Shown here in pieces: positions 34,879 through 44,178 of a stretch of 64,000 nucleotides of DNA. This DNA comes from Candidatus Melainabacteria bacterium (lineage in GTDB: Bacteria; Cyanobacteriota; Vampirovibrionia; 2-02-FULL-35-15): NCBI GenBank assembly GCA_023250155.1, contig JAHFBG010000009.1, positions 1 through 64,000 of the forward strand. Direction: 5' to 3'. Position 1 is the first letter of the stretch. Each line of letters begins with the position of its first letter. The notes under the pieces are model-generated. The model saw only the letters and a program-made list of their open reading frames with translations, made no database searches and was not told where the DNA came from. Position numbers and translations under genes: made by a program.

Positions 34879-37800
34879 GTGAATTTGTTTTATACAAACA
34901 AAAATACTCCTGTAATGCCTAACAGAATGTTAATTCTTGGAGCAGTTGTTTCTTTTTATAATACTGGGCCAAAACTATTTTCATTTAAAAATATCTTTAA
35001 AACAATTATTTGTTTGCTTTGTGTATTTTTAACTACTCTTCCTACCCTTGCTTTAGGTTTACAAAAAACTCCTGAAGAGATAATGAGAGCTGAGCTTTTA
35101 TATGATGCCAGAAACAATGTAAATAAAATGTTTTTTGAAAGGCAAAGGGATTTAAGAAAAGATAAAAGTTTAATAAGTCAACTAGAAACTGTACCAAGCA
35201 TTCCTGAGTCACCTGTAGAAAAGGCATCAGTAAATCCACCAGATACTACAGCATCTGATCCAGTTGCAGATACTACAAACTGTGAAATAGTTCAAGAAGG
35301 ATTACTTCTTGATTTAAGTGCCCCTACAACACCAAACACAGAACAAGCACAAGCTCAAGGACTAAACTCAAACAATTTTACACTTGAACTATGGATAAAT
35401 CCTAGTGCTGAAACAGCAGAAGCAGAAGCACAAGCCCAAAATTCTATAGTAAATGTTTTAAGTATAGGTAATAGCAATAATGTGGTTCTTAAAAATATAA
35501 CCTCACATGATGCAGCTACTAACACAAATACAAATGATTTTCACCTGACTTATACAAGCAAATCTAATACAAATGAAGGGTTAAATATAAAAACACCATT
35601 AGAGCAAAAAGATGAGTGGTCACATTTTGTACTTATAAAAAATGAAAACACTATCATCCATTATTTAGATGGTAGTGAAGTAGCAAGAGGAATAGTTCAA
35701 GATAAAGAAATAAATTATGGTAATAACGAAGTAGCAAATTTATATATTTCAGGATGGAGGCAGCTTGATCCTACACAAGCCAATCAAGTATTTAAAGGCT
35801 CTATTAACAAAGTTAGAATTTACAATAGAGCATTAGAACTAAATGAAATTCAACAAAACTTTAAGGCTGAATATAACTCTTATTATGATGAGCCTATATA
35901 TTGTGAATCATCACAAAATACTTCTAGTGAGCCTACTGAAACACAACCAGCAGAACCAGCAGTAGCACCAGTTCAAGATCTCACAAAAGATTCAGATAAT
36001 GATGGAGTGTTAGACTCAGACGATCCAGATGATGACAATGATGGAACACTTGATGAGAAGGACAATTGTCCACTATTAGCAAGTTATGAACAAACTGATA
36101 CTGATGGCGACAGCATAGGTAATCCCTGTGATCCTGATGATGACAATGATGGTGTAGATGATGGCAATGATCGCTGTCCACTTGTAAAGAATGAAGATCA
36201 AACTGATACTGACAACGATGGACAAGGTGACTTTTGTGACCCAGATGATGACAATGATGGAATACTTGATGAGAAGGACAATTGTCCACTATTAGCAAGT
36301 TATGAGCAAACTGATACTGATGGGGACAGCATAGGTGATCCCTGTGATCCTGATGATGACAATGATGGTGTAGATGATGGCAATGATCGCTGTCCACTTG
36401 TAAAGAATGAAGATCAAACTGATACTGACAACGATGGACAAGGTGACTTTTGTGACCCAGATGATGACAATGATGGAATACTTGATGAGAAGGACAATTG
36501 TCCACTATTAGCAAGTTATGAACAGACTGATACTGATGGGGATGGACAAGGTAATGCTTGTGATCCATGTCCTGATGATCCTAATCCTTCTTGTGGAGTT
36601 ACCACAACACAGCCAACTACTCCACCAGCACAAGTACCATCGGTACCAGCAGCACCAACAGCTCCAACTACTTCGCCAGCACAAATACCAACAGTTCTAC
36701 CACCAAGTACTAGTTGTGGTGATGGAACTATACAATCTACATTAGGTGAAGAATGTGATGATGGTAATACTAACAGTAATGATTACTGTGATTCTAAGTG
36801 CAAAAAAGAAATCTGTGGTGATAAAGTCATTCAAGATGGCATAGGTGAAAATTGTGATGATGGTAATACTGTAAGCAATGATGGTTGTAACTCAGGTTGT
36901 CGAAAAGAATATTGCGGTGATGGAACTATACAATCTACATTAGGTGAAGAATGTGATGATGGTAATACTAACAGTAATGATTACTGTGATTCTAAGTGCA
37001 AAAAAGAAATCTGTGGTGATAAAGTCATTCAAGATGGCATAGGTGAAAATTGTGATGATGGTAATACTGTAAGCAATGATGGTTGTAACTCAGGTTGTCG
37101 AAAAGAATATTGCGGTGATGGAACTATACAATCTACATTAGGTGAAGAATGTGATGATGGTAATACTAACAGTAATGATGGCTGTTCTGCTTCTTGTACT
37201 ATTGAGTTAAGTGGTAGTGCAAATCCAACACAACCTACACAGCCATCTGCTCCACCAGCACAAGTTCCATCGACACCAGCAGCTCCATCTATACCACCAA
37301 CCCCACCAGCACAAGCTCCATCGGCACCAACACCAACTGAAACACCAGTAGTAATTCCACAAGCAGTACCATCTTCAACGCCTACTTCAATTCCACCACC
37401 AACTGAAACACCAGTAGCAATCCCACAAGCAGTACCATCTTCTACGCCTACTTCAACAACAACACCAACTGAAACTCCTACAACAACTCCACCAGCACAA
37501 GTACCAGCAGCAATCCCACCAAGTGAAATACCTACAGTAGTTCCACCAGCTCAAGTACCTACAACAACTCCACTAGCTCAAATTCCTGCAGCACCTCCAC
37601 CAACTGAAACACCAGTAGCAATCCCACAAGCAGTACCATCTTCTACGCCTACTTCAACTCCACCACCTACTGAAACTCCTACAATAACTCCACTCGCTCA
37701 AGTTCCTGCAGCACCACCACCTACTGAAACACCAGTAGCAATCCCACAAGCAGTACCATCTTCTACGCCTACTTCAACTCCACCACCTACTGAAACTCCT

Positions 37801-40800
37801 ACAATAACTCCACCAGCTCAAGTACCTGCAGCAGCACCACCAGCTGAAACTCCTACAATAACTCCACTCGCTCAAGTTCCTGCAGCACCACCACCTACTG
37901 AAACACCAGTAGCAATCCCACAAGTCGGTGGAACAAGACCAACCATAAACCAAGGAGTAGTACCACCAGTAGTGAATCCGGGTGCAGGACCAGCAATACC
38001 GTCTTCTACACCTACACCTACTCCCACACCAACTCCGACTCCTACTTGCAATCCTCCTTGTTCAGTGGGACAAGTCTGCACAAATGGTACTTGTACTAAT
38101 AGTGTAGCCGTATGTGGAAATGGTATTAAAGAAGGGGATGAAGAGTGTGATGATGGGGATAATCCTGATTTCAAATGTCTGAGTGACTGTACTGATAATG
38201 TTTGTGGTTTAGGAGGCATTCCTGTCTGCTATGAACTAACTGAATCAGAAAAGAAAGAACTAGACAAAGATGTTGAAGAAAAAGAGAAAGAAGAAGAAGA
38301 AAACACTAATGTAGATGAGATTTTATTTGGTGATATTTATGATCAGTCTTGTGAAACAGATCCTCTTATACCAGATGAAGATGATAAGACTACTTGTAAT
38401 CCTACTCAGGGAGGAAATGGAAATAATCCTATTCTTGGTAGAAATAACCCTGCTCCAGCTGGAAATAATCCTGCTCCTGCTGGAATTGATCCTGTCGTTG
38501 GTGGAAACAACCCTGCTGCTTGTGCAGCGAACCTACAAGCAGGACCCATCAATCTACAAAACTTTCCACTTACAGCACGTGATTCATTAAACCCTTCTAT
38601 ACCCAGACTGGCACAAATAGTAAGAAGTGGACTTGAACGTTATCCTTTACCACCTCCTGATCCACGTGGATACTTCTTTAAAATAATAAATAATCTAGAT
38701 ATAGTAGCTATTGCAGAAGGTGGACCTTTTACTGCACTTAGTAGAGTAGTTGCTTTAGATTTGGGTGAAACCGTAACACAGGTAGAAGGACTAGACCCGA
38801 TAAATCAAAATACTTTCCCTCCAAATGGGGGACTTGCAGGTCCAAGAACAGAATCTGGCAGATATTACTTCACGACTACTGATCTTGTAAATAAAAAACG
38901 ATCATTGTTAACAGTAGATGAAATTTATACAGTAGCCTATGGAAGAGAGCTTCCTAAAGATCCTCCTCCACTATTACAACAACTTAGAACTGTTTTAGAT
39001 AGACCATTAATTTTTAAACAAGGGAATAACTGCATTCTTGAAGACAAGGTCAATAACACAACAGTACCACTTAACTGCAATGGTGATAATAGGATAATAA
39101 CAAGAGCTTCAGCACAACCTTATGGCATCTTAGTAACAGATTATACAAAAGAAGAAAAAGTAATTGGAACTGCAAACGATTTCATTAAAGATATATTAGA
39201 GCAAAAAGATTTAAGCGGTAAACCCATTTACACATGGAACAACATTTTATCAAGAACAAATTCAGCACCATTGGAATGTAATCTTGGAAAACTTGAAAAA
39301 AGTTTGGATGGGAAATATTTATTTTATGATGGAAGAGACGATGAACTTATAGTAAGACCTTTAAGTTATATCTTCAGTGGCAGGCAAGCTGCAGAACTTC
39401 ATAGAATATGGTATCTGCCAAAAGAAGAAAGCAGTGATAAAACTCCTGGTGATACTAGAATCTTTGTGCTAACTCCTGAAGAACCATATTATACATTTGT
39501 AAGTGGAGATTTGAAAACTCTTATAGTAAGAGATGGAAATTTTTCATTTGAAGCTAGTTTCCCTGATCCAAATGGCTTATACAATGCTTCTTCTGATGAA
39601 AAGAAATTTCAGGGAGATATAAATGAATTAAGAAATAATATTGACAATGAGAAAAGAAAAAGATTACTAACTTTATTTAGAAATAAATATGATTTACTAA
39701 ATGCAAGAGTAGATTCTCTAAAGAAGGTTCAAAACAGTCTTACTGATTTTGAGCAAGTCGAATTAGAAATGCTTGAAAAAAGGAGAGATAGTCTTATTGC
39801 AGCAGTAGATGAAATTGCTCCTGATATGAAAGCATATATTGAGAGCCAAAGAGCAATACTTCAGCAACAACCACTTACAAGTGATATAGCAAATGAATTA
39901 TGGGGGCTTGCAAAAATCGAAGCAGATTTAATGTTTGATGAAGCAGAAAGACAAAGGCTTTTAGGAGTAGTAGTGAATGCTTTAGGTAATGAAGCATTGA
40001 TGGTACTTCTAATTGAAAGGGGAGTAATAGAAGAGAAAATTTATTATGAAGAACATATTGAACAAATAGAAAAAGACGTAAAGAATTTAGAAACTGAGCT
40101 AAAAGATGCACCACAAAAACCAACAAAATCAGACTTAGCAAGACTTAGAAGATTAGCAAATCAATTTAAATCCCAGTTAGAAGCTTTAGAGAGGAGACTA
40201 AAACGATGGATACAAAGATTTTCTCAATATAGCTCAAGAATGATGCATTTAATAGACGGTGAGTTGATAGTAATAAATCAAAACCTGGATATATTAAATG
40301 ATATATTGCATAACATAGAATTAATAGACTCTCCTGATGTGAAATCCATTGCAGATATTTATAGAGCATGGGGAGTTCCAATAGGTGAGGTAAATGACCT
40401 TGCTGACCAGACTTTAGAAAGTTTTTCAGAAGAAGATATTCAAAAAGTAGATGCAAACTTAGCAGTACTTGAAAACTTAAACAGAGTCGAAAAAATAGGT
40501 TGGACAACTAAGGTTCAAGACGTTTTAGGTTCATCTTTTCTTAATATTAATAAAGTAACATTAGCTCGTCAACTTGCAACATTTGGTACACAATTCATTT
40601 TTAGTGATGACTTTGGCTTACTTATTTCTACTAACTTTGCTGATGAGCTTGTAAAACCGCATAGAAGGGGGCTTAATCTTGCGATAGCACTAATTCAAGA
40701 AGATATCACAGAGATTAATAGTAGACTGAGGGATGCTCTTATAAGAGCCAACAACAATGGTTCCAGGACTTATGGTATCTGGACAGATATTTTTACGGGG

Positions 40801-43800
40801 TTTCGCTTGGGCTCTCAAATAGAAGCACAAGACAGACACGCTGTTAATGCAATAGAATCATTTGAAGATGAATTAAAAAGAAAATCTAGTACTCTTCAAA
40901 GATTAACAGAACAAATTGTAGAGTTAGAAATGGCTGAGTTTGCATACTATGTAAAACTCTATGAAAACCTTGGACAAAATGAAAAGAAAAACTATGTGCT
41001 TATAGGTGAGTGGCTAAAGCTCATGGATGATTTGAAAACCTATGATATAAATACATTTCAACAAGTCCGAGGAGCACTTAATTCTGAAAGTCAAAATTGG
41101 AGGACAGCTATAAATTATGTTAATCACTTATATGAAGGTGCAAATGATCCTGTCAATTATACTGAAGCAATAAAGGATGAAATACCAGATAGAAATCACC
41201 CCCCTGGAGATCGTGATAGAACTTTTGCAGCGAATTTTTTCCGTTATGCTTATCGTAATATTGACTTGGTTAAAAGTGATTATCCTGATATTCCGTTTGC
41301 ACGAAATATTGATGATGTACCTGATTTTGTAGGAGGAAAAAGATCATATAGACCAGCATTATTTGCTTATACACAAATACCAGCATTTAAAAAATATAGA
41401 GAATTCTATTTAAAACTTCATGTACCCTTATTAAAATTTCAATTACTATCCAAATCCCCATCATATACAAGTGAATCATTAGCAGCTCTTACTAGAAAAT
41501 CAGTAGCTGAAGTACAGTCTATTTTCAATAATGGACTTAAAGCTTGGGCTAGTGCTGCAACAGAGATTCCAGGTAGAGAAATTCTGGGAGGTAATCTACG
41601 TCCTGGTACTGTACTTCCAAATGACTTTTTTGCAGGATTATTTAATTATACAATTGCTAATGAAGTTGTATCATCTCATACACACTCCATCGAACTCCCA
41701 TTTCCTCCTGTTAATAATAGACCTCAGTCCATACGCTGTACAACGAGGGAGTTCAAATGGTTTGTACGTGAAAATGGGACAATAATTGGAGCTCAACGAG
41801 GATATGGCAGCGAAGAAGAAGCTAGAATTTTTGTAAAAGCTGAAGAAATAAGACGTGCACCACTAACTGGTAAACTAATCTTTTCATTAAAGCAACTTCA
41901 TCAACCATTAAATCCTGAACTTTTTGCAGAATTAGATAAAGCAAGCGGTGTTACAGCAGATACATGGGCAAATTATTTTAAAGGAAAGTTTATAGTCCAG
42001 CTCATGGCAGTAATTATTACTACTATCGTTGTTTTCTGTACTGCAGGATTTGCTTTGGGGATTATATTAGGAGCATTGGTAGCAACTGCAGCATTTACAG
42101 TTAGCTACCAAGTTATTTCAGAAATGTTATATGTAGTAAGACTAATCTGTGGTGCTGATACATTGGACAGACCCGGGCTTATACAGGGCTATTTGTCTAC
42201 GTGGTTTATGAGAAATATAATAAGAGGTCCTCCTCAAGATTTCACAACAATAGCCACTACTTTTTTTAGAGAGGTTTATATACCTCATGTAGTAGGTTTT
42301 CTGGAAGGTTATGTATTAGCAGTTCTTACAGCCTTTGGAGCAACTGTTGTTTTGACTGCATTAGGAACAATTGCAAGAACTGTAATCAGAATACCTGCTA
42401 ATGCAATTACTGTAGCTCAAGTTAGAGCAGCAGGAGCTTCTATAGGATCTAGTGTTGGAAGAAATGCAACTCATACATCAATAAGGCAATTATTGGGAGC
42501 CATATTTAGAGATACTGCTGAAAATATAGTTCTTATACCAGCTATAGAATCATTGCTTCCTGAACACCTTAAACACTTTGCAGGGTTAATTATAGTTTGT
42601 GCAAAACATGTAAGACCAAAACCAAAACTAAAACCAAAACTAAATGGAATCATTCAGGAAAATGCAATTATTCAAGAAGAAACACTTGTTTTTACAGAAC
42701 GTGCAAGACCTGAGTTAAGAAGACTTTTACAAGGTACAGGATTTACAATAGCAGATGTACCACCTGGTGCAAACACACCAGCAGGCACATTTACAGCAAG
42801 CAGAAATAGACCTGGTGGTGGACTAGCAACCTTACGATTTGAACCTGTTCCTACTGTAAGAAATCTTGATCCTGTCACTGGACAGCCAAGATCAACAACA
42901 CCAAGCTCCAGACCACATTCTTCGACAGCAATTAGTACATTACGAGATATAGTACTTGGAAAAATAAATGCTTTAAATATAGATGCTTTAAATATAAATG
43001 GTTTACCTTCTTCAGAATTACCAAACGTAAGAACTAATTTAAGACAAAGACTTCAGAGGATTCGAGAGCTTTGTGATGGACCAACAACTAGAGCACAACT
43101 AGAATCTTTAAACGACACCTTAAATTCTCTAAATAATCCTACTTTAAGTAGGATTGATTACACTAGGGTAAGAGATAATCTAGCCTCCTCATATAGACAA
43201 ATTCTTTCTTATCAGCTTGTAGAAGCTATGCATCCAACCTTGCGAGGAAATCTAAATAGAGATCCTCAATTTAGACAACGACTAGATAGATTTTTAGAAA
43301 GGGCAGATACTATAACTGAAGGAATCAATGTTACTAGAGAATTATTTAGTTTACTTAATGAGATATCAAGCCATCCCTCAACCAGTACAGAACTTAGAGG
43401 AAATCTAAGAAACGTGCTAAACAACTTCTTAGAACCTCCTAGAAACGGTAGGGATGTAAATATAGGAACTTTGAGAGGCCGTGTAGCTGAACTTAGAATG
43501 GCTAGAGACTTTATACAAAGAGGATGGGTTTGTGAATCTATGCCAGATGATGGTGGTCGTATAGACTTCATTGTTAGAGCTCCTGATGGTACAAGGTTGC
43601 GTTTTGAAACTAAAGAGACTACAAATACACTATGGAATAAACTTAACACGCATCCACAACAATTAGTTGGACTCTTAAATGCTACCACTACTCCTTCTTC
43701 TGAACCTGCACTACAAGCAGGAACAAGGTTCATAAGAATAATTATAGATTCAACTATAAATGCTCCTATATTGTCTGGAACAGTGACAATAGAGGGAGTT

Positions 43801-43938
43801 ACATTTGAGGTACTAAGAGTTCCAAATAGTAATTCAAATCCAGTACCACCAAATGCTCCTAATAGTGGTAACACCACAAGAATTACGGAGTATGTTAGAC
43901 CAATAACAGACCTGCTTTTCCCCCCTCAAACCCCATAG
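34879..43938 (+). CDS. giant secreted mosaic protein with C-terminal PD-(D/E)XK nuclease-like domain
   Basis: 3,019 codons; residues are numbered from GTG 34879, though TTG 34885 has the better-spaced GAGG. Order: signal peptide (41-59); LamG/ConA-like domain (about 135-340); thrombospondin type 3 Ca-binding repeats with DxDNDG loops (370-570); Cys-rich CGDG..ECDDGN repeats (610-780); Pro/Thr stalk (790-1050); another Cys repeat and an acidic segment; a strand-rich region (1210-1570); long coiled coils (1570-2100); hydrophobic segments (about 2375-2420 and 2470-2510); then a C-terminal domain with E2871 (RVAELRMARDF), D2896 (GRIDFIV) and E2910-x-K2912 (FETKET). That E..D..ExK set is the restriction-endonuclease-fold signature. 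The layout (exported, long stalk, hydrophobic pre-toxin part, nuclease tip) matches polymorphic or contact-dependent toxins. The nuclease activity is inferred from motifs, and no immunity gene is intact. Confidence 0.8.
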   Translation: MNLFYTNKNTPVMPNRMLILGAVVSFYNTGPKLFSFKNIFKTIICLLCVFLTTLPTLALGLQKTPEEIMRAELLYDARNNVNKMFFERQRDLRKDKSLISQLETVPSIPESPVEKASVNPPDTTASDPVADTTNCEIVQEGLLLDLSAPTTPNTEQAQAQGLNSNNFTLELWINPSAETAEAEAQAQNSIVNVLSIGNSNNVVLKNITSHDAATNTNTNDFHLTYTSKSNTNEGLNIKTPLEQKDEWSHFVLIKNENTIIHYLDGSEVARGIVQDKEINYGNNEVANLYISGWRQLDPTQANQVFKGSINKVRIYNRALELNEIQQNFKAEYNSYYDEPIYCESSQNTSSEPTETQPAEPAVAPVQDLTKDSDNDGVLDSDDPDDDNDGTLDEKDNCPLLASYEQTDTDGDSIGNPCDPDDDNDGVDDGNDRCPLVKNEDQTDTDNDGQGDFCDPDDDNDGILDEKDNCPLLASYEQTDTDGDSIGDPCDPDDDNDGVDDGNDRCPLVKNEDQTDTDNDGQGDFCDPDDDNDGILDEKDNCPLLASYEQTDTDGDGQGNACDPCPDDPNPSCGVTTTQPTTPPAQVPSVPAAPTAPTTSPAQIPTVLPPSTSCGDGTIQSTLGEECDDGNTNSNDYCDSKCKKEICGDKVIQDGIGENCDDGNTVSNDGCNSGCRKEYCGDGTIQSTLGEECDDGNTNSNDYCDSKCKKEICGDKVIQDGIGENCDDGNTVSNDGCNSGCRKEYCGDGTIQSTLGEECDDGNTNSNDGCSASCTIELSGSANPTQPTQPSAPPAQVPSTPAAPSIPPTPPAQAPSAPTPTETPVVIPQAVPSSTPTSIPPPTETPVAIPQAVPSSTPTSTTTPTETPTTTPPAQVPAAIPPSEIPTVVPPAQVPTTTPLAQIPAAPPPTETPVAIPQAVPSSTPTSTPPPTETPTITPLAQVPAAPPPTETPVAIPQAVPSSTPTSTPPPTETPTITPPAQVPAAAPPAETPTITPLAQVPAAPPPTETPVAIPQVGGTRPTINQGVVPPVVNPGAGPAIPSSTPTPTPTPTPTPTCNPPCSVGQVCTNGTCTNSVAVCGNGIKEGDEECDDGDNPDFKCLSDCTDNVCGLGGIPVCYELTESEKKELDKDVEEKEKEEEENTNVDEILFGDIYDQSCETDPLIPDEDDKTTCNPTQGGNGNNPILGRNNPAPAGNNPAPAGIDPVVGGNNPAACAANLQAGPINLQNFPLTARDSLNPSIPRLAQIVRSGLERYPLPPPDPRGYFFKIINNLDIVAIAEGGPFTALSRVVALDLGETVTQVEGLDPINQNTFPPNGGLAGPRTESGRYYFTTTDLVNKKRSLLTVDEIYTVAYGRELPKDPPPLLQQLRTVLDRPLIFKQGNNCILEDKVNNTTVPLNCNGDNRIITRASAQPYGILVTDYTKEEKVIGTANDFIKDILEQKDLSGKPIYTWNNILSRTNSAPLECNLGKLEKSLDGKYLFYDGRDDELIVRPLSYIFSGRQAAELHRIWYLPKEESSDKTPGDTRIFVLTPEEPYYTFVSGDLKTLIVRDGNFSFEASFPDPNGLYNASSDEKKFQGDINELRNNIDNEKRKRLLTLFRNKYDLLNARVDSLKKVQNSLTDFEQVELEMLEKRRDSLIAAVDEIAPDMKAYIESQRAILQQQPLTSDIANELWGLAKIEADLMFDEAERQRLLGVVVNALGNEALMVLLIERGVIEEKIYYEEHIEQIEKDVKNLETELKDAPQKPTKSDLARLRRLANQFKSQLEALERRLKRWIQRFSQYSSRMMHLIDGELIVINQNLDILNDILHNIELIDSPDVKSIADIYRAWGVPIGEVNDLADQTLESFSEEDIQKVDANLAVLENLNRVEKIGWTTKVQDVLGSSFLNINKVTLARQLATFGTQFIFSDDFGLLISTNFADELVKPHRRGLNLAIALIQEDITEINSRLRDALIRANNNGSRTYGIWTDIFTGFRLGSQIEAQDRHAVNAIESFEDELKRKSSTLQRLTEQIVELEMAEFAYYVKLYENLGQNEKKNYVLIGEWLKLMDDLKTYDINTFQQVRGALNSESQNWRTAINYVNHLYEGANDPVNYTEAIKDEIPDRNHPPGDRDRTFAANFFRYAYRNIDLVKSDYPDIPFARNIDDVPDFVGGKRSYRPALFAYTQIPAFKKYREFYLKLHVPLLKFQLLSKSPSYTSESLAALTRKSVAEVQSIFNNGLKAWASAATEIPGREILGGNLRPGTVLPNDFFAGLFNYTIANEVVSSHTHSIELPFPPVNNRPQSIRCTTREFKWFVRENGTIIGAQRGYGSEEEARIFVKAEEIRRAPLTGKLIFSLKQLHQPLNPELFAELDKASGVTADTWANYFKGKFIVQLMAVIITTIVVFCTAGFALGIILGALVATAAFTVSYQVISEMLYVVRLICGADTLDRPGLIQGYLSTWFMRNIIRGPPQDFTTIATTFFREVYIPHVVGFLEGYVLAVLTAFGATVVLTALGTIARTVIRIPANAITVAQVRAAGASIGSSVGRNATHTSIRQLLGAIFRDTAENIVLIPAIESLLPEHLKHFAGLIIVCAKHVRPKPKLKPKLNGIIQENAIIQEETLVFTERARPELRRLLQGTGFTIADVPPGANTPAGTFTASRNRPGGGLATLRFEPVPTVRNLDPVTGQPRSTTPSSRPHSSTAISTLRDIVLGKINALNIDALNINGLPSSELPNVRTNLRQRLQRIRELCDGPTTRAQLESLNDTLNSLNNPTLSRIDYTRVRDNLASSYRQILSYQLVEAMHPTLRGNLNRDPQFRQRLDRFLERADTITEGINVTRELFSLLNEISSHPSTSTELRGNLRNVLNNFLEPPRNGRDVNIGTLRGRVAELRMARDFIQRGWVCESMPDDGGRIDFIVRAPDGTRLRFETKETTNTLWNKLNTHPQQLVGLLNATTTPSSEPALQAGTRFIRIIIDSTINAPILSGTVTIEGVTFEVLRVPNSNSNPVPPNAPNSGNTTRITEYVRPITDLLFPPQTP
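36028..36590 (+). repeat. 216-bp tandem repeats encoding TSP3 Ca-binding units
   Basis: The DNA word GATGATGACAATGATGGAA recurs at 36028, 36244 and 36460, exactly 216 bp apart. The intervening sequence is nearly identical (two full copies and a partial third). Each 72-residue unit contains two alternating type 3 modules, DEKDNCPLLASYEQTDTDGD and DGNDRCPLVKNEDQTDTDND, each with Asp-rich calcium loops. Near-identity at synonymous sites points to recent duplication or gene conversion. Confidence 0.9.
36718..37196 (+). repeat. 198-bp tandem repeats encoding cysteine-rich modules
   Basis: The sequence GGTGATGGAACTATACAATC recurs at 36718, 36916 and 37114, exactly 198 bp apart, with almost identical sequence between. 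Each 66-residue unit holds two Cys-rich modules of the type CGDGTIQSTLGEECDDGNT and CGDKVIQDGIGENCDDGNT, which resemble the DUF4215/Myxococcus cysteine-rich repeat. They lie between the TSP3 block and the Pro-rich stalk of the giant protein. Confidence 0.9.
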
Positions 43939-44097
43939 ATAAATATCAAGCTGTAATTAAAAGAACTATTCTTGGGCTAGAGGAAAGTTAATGTCACCAA
44001 CCACCCATTTAGTTTATCTGCTGACAATTCCCAAGGAGTAGGAATTCAAAACCCTGTTTTTAAATATCAAGAAGTTATAAGAAAATTTTTGTAGGGT
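43932..44097 (+). pseudogene. broken coding scraps after the giant gene (KYQ repeats)
   Basis: In the -1 frame relative to the giant gene, reading continues past its stop as PIDKYQAVIKRTILGLEES and ends at 43983-43991. In the gene's own frame a second stretch begins after 43980 and ends NPVFKYQEVIRKFL before TAG 44095-44097. The two pieces share NP-x-x-KYQ-x-VI-(K/R), so they are repeat copies. A third copy, HQYQEVIRKLLYDIST, lies at about 45438-45489 beyond the ATPase gene. A T4C6 run sits just before the giant gene's stop. These look like remnants of a lost C-terminal extension or downstream gene. Confidence 0.5.
44063..44084. repeat. direct repeat, left copy, flanking the AAA ATPase gene
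   Basis: AATATCAAGAAGTTATAAGA with two more A's here matches 45444-45465 with only two differences over 22 bp (14 consecutive identical: CAAGAAGTTATAAG). The copies bracket the leftward ATPase gene and its promoter, 1.4 kb apart in the same orientation. They are also copies of the KYQEVIRK coding scrap, so they may mark duplicated gene ends rather than an insertion footprint. Confidence 0.6.
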
Positions 44098-44178
44098 GTT
44101 TCTGATTGATTTTGTTTTCTACGAAAACATTCAAAGCTTATTTGTGGTGGTTTACAAATAGAAATAAAAACACTTATT

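Noticed and set aside
35981..36568. Open antisense frame (195 codons, His/Gln/Cys-rich)
   Set aside because: It is the exact complement of the Asp-rich TSP3 repeats of the giant gene; its composition is explained by GAT/GAC codons read backwards.
37872..38219. Antisense frame rich in Gly and Val opposite the Pro-rich stalk
   Set aside because: It arises from complementing CCA/ACT repeats; no start context and no protein-like features.
43266..43877. Antisense 203-codon frame opposite the nuclease-like tip, considered as an overlapping immunity gene
   Set aside because: Amino-acid make-up is Ser/Leu/Val-rich without a plausible fold or ribosome-binding site, and it is most simply a shadow; I could not support an overlapping antisense immunity gene.
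44113..44129. Hairpin TGTTTTC-TAC-GAAAACA as a terminator of the giant gene
   Set aside because: Stem is AT-rich and lacks a following T-run in either direction.
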